This document shows positions 39,196-45,088 of a DNA stretch of 45,088 nucleotides, piece by piece. The notes under the pieces are model-generated. The model made no database searches, had not been told where the DNA came from, and saw only the letters and a list, made by a program, of their open reading frames with translations. Both the position numbers and the translations under genes were made by a program. Each line of letters opens with the position of its first letter. The stretch's first letter is position 1. The stretch is from NCBI GenBank assembly GCA_910592005.1, contig CAJVPP010000140.1, forward strand, positions 1-45,088, written 5' to 3'. Source of the DNA: Funneliformis mosseae. Taxonomy: Eukaryota; Glomeromycota; Glomeromycetes; Glomerales; Glomeraceae.

Positions 39196-41164
39196 CAAGG
39201 CGACAATACAGGATATTTATATGAAATACAATTATAAGATAGAGATAGTAAATATAATAGTGAAAATAAATATAACTATGATAATAAATATAATAAATAA
39301 AATAATGATAAATGTTAAAATAATGAAAATGAATATCACAATGATAGCTGTGATAGTAGTGAAATCAGTGAAAACGGTGATCACAATTTTTCTGGTGATC
39401 ATTGGTGACGTTAGTTGGCGCAGTCATTTAGTTGCACAAACGGATTATCACTAACAACGATAATATTATCATACCTAAAGAATAATTGTTTTATTATTCC
39501 TTAAGGATGATAGTTTTATCATTTCTAAGATATGATGGTATTATCATTCCTTAGAGATGATAGTTTTATCATTGTTTTATTATTTTTAAAAGATAATGAT
39601 ATTATCGTTCCAATGAACCAAACTTTTAGATTAAACTGATTTACTAAAATAATATTGATTTAATGTACTATTTAACTTTATTTCTAGTATATAAGAATAT
39701 TTATATAAATAAGCTTAATTTTCAATCATTTTCAAATTTTTCTTTTTACATTCTACCAAAATCCTGAAAAATATTGTCTCAAGAACAAAAAGACTTTAAG
39801 TTGAATTTTAGTAAATTTTTGCCTTTAACTATCAAAATCAGATGAAGAAAAAGATGTATTTTAGTCAACTTTTCAAAAATAAACTGATTTTTTTTACTTT
39901 TTATAATAAAAATATATCTTTAATCATCAAAATTAAACGAAACTTAAGTTGAATTTTAGTCAATTTTTCTGATTTTTTTACTTTTTATAGTCGTACTATA
40001 TTTTTCTTGGCATAAATCTTTACCTTTTTTGATGAGGTACAAATGTTTTTGCACCGACCCATATTTATAAAATTAATTTAAAAAAAAATTTTTAATTTTT
40101 CATAAAAGTAAATCAGAAGGAAATTTTATAGTAAATAAGCAGGCAAATTTGCCTGCAAACCTTTATAGTTTAAGGAATAATAATATGAATTAAAAATTTC
40201 AATTTTAGTTGATGTAATCTTGTAAAATGATTTTAATAGCTTAGCTTCTATATGCTGAATTTTTAAATCTAAGTATTTTTTAATAATCTCTAAGTTGCTA
40301 TTTTTTTTCTATTAATTACTAAATTATATTCATATAAAGAAAAAATCTTAATACTTATGTGCAAAAAATATTTGATTAAAATGGTGATAGTTTTATACTT
40401 TAGTTATATGAAAATACTAAAAAAATTTATCTTAAATAATTATTTTATATAATAACTTTAAAAAAATGTTAATATAAGCAATAATCAACTTATAAATATA
40501 GTATATTATGCTAAAAATTATAAAGCTGCTAAACATTAAAATAATGATTATTTAGATTTGCAGTAGATTACATTTTTAAAGTTTATGTAATTGAAAAAGT
40601 ATATTTCATATATTCTGAATATAATATTACTATTAAATTAACATTAAATTATATTTAATATTAGTTAATATAAGCTTTACAAAATATAGCTAAACTTGTT
40701 TTAAATAATGATAGTGCTATATATACAGTATAAAAGTAATAATTTTATAATACTAGCATTAGAAAAAGAAAAAAAAATATATAAAAATTATTTATTTTTT
40801 TTTTTATTTTTTAATTTAGTATTTTTTTATATTATTTTAGTTTAAAAAATTTTTTATTTAGTTTTTATTTAATTTTTATTTATATTTTATTAATATATTT
40901 TTATCTTTAAAATATGGATTTTAAAATAAATTGTACATTATATTTGCAATTAAAATATAATTTATAAATCAAAGCAAAATAAATAAATTGAAATAAATAT
41001 AATATTTTAACATTTAAAAATTGAGAAGTTTAAAAATTTTTCTTAATTTAAAATATACTGGTTGAAATAGTCCAAATTAGCTAAAAATAGGATAGCTGAT
41101 TTTAAGCTGATTTGATATTATTTATGGCTAATTTGCTATATTTTTCGATCAATATAAATAGGTG

Positions 41165-41510
41165 TTAATAGATGCTAATTGATTCCAATCAGACATGGCC
41201 ATTTAGTATTAATTCAGAACTTAAATTTAATCATAAATCAGCCTAAAATTAGCCTTAATTTAGCAATAATTCAGATGCTGATAGATATTGATCGACTCCA
41301 ATCAGATATAGCCATTCAGAACTTAAATTTAACCATAAATTAGCCTAAAATTGATCTTAATTCAGCATCATTTAGCATTAATTCAGAACTTAAATAACAT
41401 AAATCAGCCTGAAATTAACATCAATACAATATCATTCAGTATCAATTCAGAATTTAAATAATCATAAATCAGCCTAAAATTGATTTCAATTTGGTATCAA
41501 TTCAGTTAAA
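41165..41510. repeat. Degenerate tandem repeat inside the foldback element
   Basis: AATCAGACATGGCCATTTAG and AATCAGATATAGCCATTCAG head two units of about 105 bp. Each is followed by CAGAACTTAAATTTAA and CATAAATCAGCCTAAAATT, and shorter partial units follow to about 41510. Confidence 0.55.
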
Positions 41511-42249
41511 TAAGCATATAAAATTGATATATTATATTTATTAAATTTATTAAATATTATAATTTTATTAATAATAAAAACCTAATATAATTTGCAAAAA
41601 CATAACATAAATATTATCAAAACCTACTGATTAATTTCCTATTTAAAAAATATAAGTAAAAAAATGGAAAAACTATATAAAATAATAAAAATATAATTCA
41701 TTTTCCTCCTAAAATCCCCTTAAATCATCCTAAATATTCATTATAATAATATTGCTATTTTCAAAAAAAAAAAAAGAATAAAAAATCAGAAAAATCATAA
41801 AAATTCAATTTAACTTTCATTCGATTTTGATAGTTAAAGGCATGTTTCTATTATAAAAAGTAAAAAAAAAATAGAAAAATTGATTAAAATTTAACTTAAA
41901 TTTCATCCAATTTTGATAGTTAAAAGTATATTTCTATTATAAAAAGTAAAAAAAATCAGTTTATTTTTGAAAAGTTGACTAAAATACAGCTTTTTTTTCG
42001 TCTAATTTTGATATTTGAAGGCGAAAATTAACTAAATTTTAACTTAAGGCCTTTTTGTTCTTGAGACGATTATTTTTGGGATTTTGGTAAAATGTAAAGA
42101 GAAAATTTGAAAATAATTGAAATTATTTTTTATAAAATTAAAAAATTAAGCTTATTTATATAAATATTCCTATATATCAGAAATAAACTTAAATAGTACA
42201 TTAAATCAATATTATTTTAGCAAATCAGTTTAATCTGAAAGTTCAGTTT

Positions 42250-42840
42250 GTTAAAATAATAAAACCATCATCTCTAAAGAATGATAATACCATCATATCT
42301 TAGAAATAATAAAATCATCATACTTAAAGAATGATAATACTATTATTTCTTAAGTAAGATAAAACTATTATACCTAAGAAATGATAATACTATCATTCTT
42401 TAGGTATGATAAAACAATCATTCTTTAAGAATGATCAACTATTATTCCTTAGGTATAATAAAACAATCGTTTTTTAGGTATGATAATACTATTATTCTTA
42501 AGGAATGATAATACCATTATTTTTAAGAAATGATAAAACTATCATTCTTAAAGAATAATAATACTATTGTATTTTAGAAATAATAAAATTGTTGTATCTA
42601 AGAAATTATAATACTATTGTTCTTTAGGTATGATAAATGCATTGTTTCTTAGATATGATAAAATCATCATACCTAAGAAATGATAAATGCATCATTTCTT
42701 AGAAATAATAATATTATTATTTCTAAAAAATGATAAAACTATTGTATCTTAAGTATAATAAAATATTTATACCTAAGAAATGATAATACCATCATTCCTT
42801 AGGTATGAAAAAATAATCATTTCTTAAGAATGATGTTAAC
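42250..42840. repeat. Array of alternating short palindromes (cruciform-prone)
   Basis: About 590 bp consist of variants of AAGAATGATAATACTATCAT and CTTAGGTATGATAAAAC in alternating orientation, about 20-25 bp apart. Each unit can pair with its neighbours. Smaller arrays of the same unit lie at 39460-39610 and 43425-43530. Confidence 0.65.
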
Positions 42841-45000
42841 TCTACGCTCAGCCTATTAAACTTAAAGTAACTATAACTTAATAATAGAAAGTAATGTATA
42901 AAATAAACTACCAAGTTACTATGAAATAATTCCTATTACAATCAACCTTAGGTTTATACTTTTAAACGAGTAAATAATTTTAACAATATGTAAATACAAT
43001 AAACACAATTGATATGTTGAAGGATTTTTAATATATATAGTTTAGAAAGAGATTTCTTTATTGTAGAGATTTGTATCCTTAGTAATCCTTAACTTTGAAT
43101 TCTAAGTTTTGAACTTAAAATATTGAATTTATACTGTTATTTCTGCCCTTTTGTAAGGACAAATTTCTATCCTATTTATACAAAAATACAATTATAAGAA
43201 CTTACTATCTAATGCTAAACTATTTTATAATAATAAGATAAATATAAAAGATAAATTATAATTCAACAATAATACTAATATAGTAAATAATAATAATAAA
43301 ATATAAGAATAAAATAAATAAAATAAAAATGTTAACTAAGTTAAAAATGTTAATGATGCTAATAACATTGATTATTCGTTAATTTTTGTAACATAGTAGG
43401 ATTAACTTTATATAGTATTAACGATAAATGCATCATATCTTAAGAATGATAAAACTATTATATCTTAAAAATGATAATACTATTATTTCTAAGGAACAAT
43501 AATACCTATTATACCTAAGAAATAATATAATCATTCCAATTGGACATCAATCAGTTATAAATAAGATAAGTTAAATTTTAATATATACTAATTAGCTATA
43601 AGTATACCAATCAGCTATAAATAAGATAGGTCAAATTTTGACTGATTCTTGACTGATTTTTTGATGTATGCCAATTAGCTAAGCTGATCTTGATAATTAG
43701 CTAATTTTTACATATCTGATTTTTTGATTTTGACCAGTAATACTTAGTTATTATAAAATATCTTAAAATATTAAAGAAAAATTTTTATATAATCAACTTT
43801 TTCTATAATAAATTTTGATATAACAAATTTCATATTATAATAAATCTTTAGTAAAGTATAGATTTTTTATATGAAAAGGTCTTTTTATACTAAATTATAT
43901 TAGATATGCTATATAATATTTAATAAATTATAGTTTATTAATATAGCATATATAAATAATCTTTTTTATAATAAATTTACTTATCCTGAATTTTTTTTAA
44001 TATAATAAAGATTTTTTCAAAAATATGAAAAATTAAAAATAAATTATTTTAAATATAAAAGATAATTTAACATTTATCTTTTTCTTTAATATAGTAAAAT
44101 ACATTCTTTAATATTAAATAAATTAAGAAAAATAGGTTTTGCATTTTATATTTTACATTTGTATATTGTATTTTATTTTACTTTTCCATTATATATATTT
44201 TTTTAAAAAATATCAAGTATTCTATTTACTTTTTCTTTTATATAATTTTTTTAAAATATTAAAAACAAAATTAATTTCAATTTTATTTAAGATTTCTAAA
44301 AAAATATAAATCTCTTATTGTAACATAAAAAAGAAGTTTGTTTAAAAAAATTATCTTCACTTTTTTAAAAAATAAAGACTTAAGAGTTTGATGTTAGTGA
44401 AGAAATGATTTATAATATTTAAAAGCAAAAAAACATTGGCTTACTGTAGATTTTAATTTAAATTAATTAGTTTAAAATGTAAAAATTATCTTTTTTTAAT
44501 ATTAAAAAAGCATTAACTATTTATGTGAAAAATACCATCCAAGTTTGCTTTATTATAACTAATAATATTTTTTCAACTATAGCTTTAGAGTTTGCTTTTA
44601 TACTTAAAGAAAATAATTCAAAGATTTTAATAGATGAGTTAATAACTTTAAGAAATAATATAATTTAAAATAATATAACATATATGATAAAGCTCAAGTG
44701 TATTACTTCAAGATTTTGATACAATATGAAAAAGTCTTTGTCAAACTTTAAAAATTATAATTCTAAAAATATTTTTAATTATAATAAAACAGAGTTATTT
44801 TAGAAAATAAAATTCAATAATATGATATTTAATAAGTATGTATCTAAAAAAAATAATCAAAGGATCATGTATCTATTCTTTTTACTTGTAATATAACTAA
44901 AATGAAAAATTACCTCTTTTATTCATATATAAATATAAAAATCTTTAGGCCCTTAAAAATATCGATAAAAAAAATTCTCAATAAATTATTATTAGAATTA
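42841..45000. other. AT-rich, repeat-derived tail of the window
   Basis: Contains a small palindrome array (43425-43530), the second copy of the dispersed repeat (about 43602-43742) and a decayed pogo-like terminus (about 43791-43830). Otherwise it is A/T-rich with no coding frame of plausible composition. Confidence 0.5.
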
Positions 45001-45088
45001 GAGTTCCGGATGAGTCGAGTTAACTCACGAGTCAGATAAGCCGAGTCGAGTTCAAATCAAGTCGAGTTGGTGTTTTTTTTGACTCGAT
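44998..45088. repeat. GAGTCGAG-rich repeat cut by the window edge
   Basis: GAGTCGAGTT recurs (near 45014, 45042 and 45062) with GACTCGAT at the very end, in a patch of markedly higher GC than its surroundings. It looks like the first part of a dispersed repeat that continues beyond the window. Confidence 0.45.

Larger units (their letters stand above)
39455..42840. mobile_element. Foldback-type element with long inverted arms, about 3.4 kb
   Basis: The plus strand at 39615-39985 matches the reverse complement of about 41775-42246. It has the same order of words: AGATTAAACTGATTT(A/G)CTAAAATAATATTGATTTAA, then AATATTTATATAAATAAGCT, GTCTCAAGAACAAAAAG, TCAACTTTTCAAAAATAAAC. Outside each arm is a zone of ATGATAAT/ATTATCAT palindromes (39455-39615 left, 42250-42840 right). 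The right arm contains an extra copy of one internal segment. The interior (about 40000-41770) has no open frame and includes a degenerate tandem repeat at 41165-41510. No target duplication could be fixed. Confidence 0.6.

Noticed and set aside
39221..39454. 77-residue Ile/Met/Asn-rich plus-strand frame
   Set aside because: It is a translation of ATAATA-type simple sequence. The adjacent frame is equally Asn/Asp-rich with stops.
42250..42840. CRISPR-like appearance of regularly spaced repeats
   Set aside because: The units alternate in orientation and are degenerate throughout. There are no unique spacers of constant length and no cas genes, and the host is eukaryotic.

Overview
The window looks like nuclear DNA from an arbuscular mycorrhizal fungus (Glomeromycotina, Rhizophagus type). 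The reasons are very AT-rich spacers with long homopolymer runs, short GT-AG introns of about 50-110 nt, two neighbouring MATA-type HMG-box genes, a typical eukaryotic multi-exon GMC oxidoreductase, and abundant decayed DNA transposons and miniature inverted-repeat elements. This assignment is inferred from gene content and style, without a database search.

Layout. 1-7.4 kb holds no confident gene. It contains the end of a Tc1/mariner-like element (1-75), a 1.16 kb inverted-repeat element (647-1802) and AT-rich spacer. 7.4-9.95 kb carries two minus-strand HMG-box genes: one with a clear box (7419-8144), and one with a degenerate box that reads well only if a 51-nt intron is removed (9267-9944). 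10-17.3 kb is repeat-rich spacer: a miniature relative of the 647-1802 element, a minisatellite, a dispersed repeat shared with 43.6 kb, and a pogo-like terminus. 17.4-19.8 kb is a minus-strand GMC oxidoreductase, reconstructed here as eight exons giving 634 residues without a frame break. 20-22.2 kb is spacer with a PIF1-like helicase relic.

The centre of interest is 22.27-31.77 kb: three very long intronless plus-strand reading frames. The first is a STAND/NB-ARC ATPase with helical TPR-like repeats and a C-terminal CaaX box. The second has a nucleotidyltransferase-like domain followed by TPRs. The third looks like an NB-ARC protein that has lost its P-loop, followed by TPRs. The second and third lie in the same frame, separated by one TAA and 14 open codons. 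They may be one gene with a nonsense codon, a tiny 42-nt intron or readthrough. The block resembles an NLR-like or STAND signalling cassette: an ATPase switch plus a nucleotidyltransferase coupled to a pseudo-NB-ARC. Function and possible horizontal origin are inference.

31.8-45.1 kb is extremely AT-rich and transposon-dominated. It holds an 870-bp inverted-repeat element, a MULE-like zinc-knuckle relic, an A/G-strand-biased minisatellite, a perfect 159-bp hairpin MITE with a 6-bp target duplication, a small 8-cysteine reading frame, a decayed coding stretch, and a roughly 3.4 kb foldback element ending in a cruciform-prone array.
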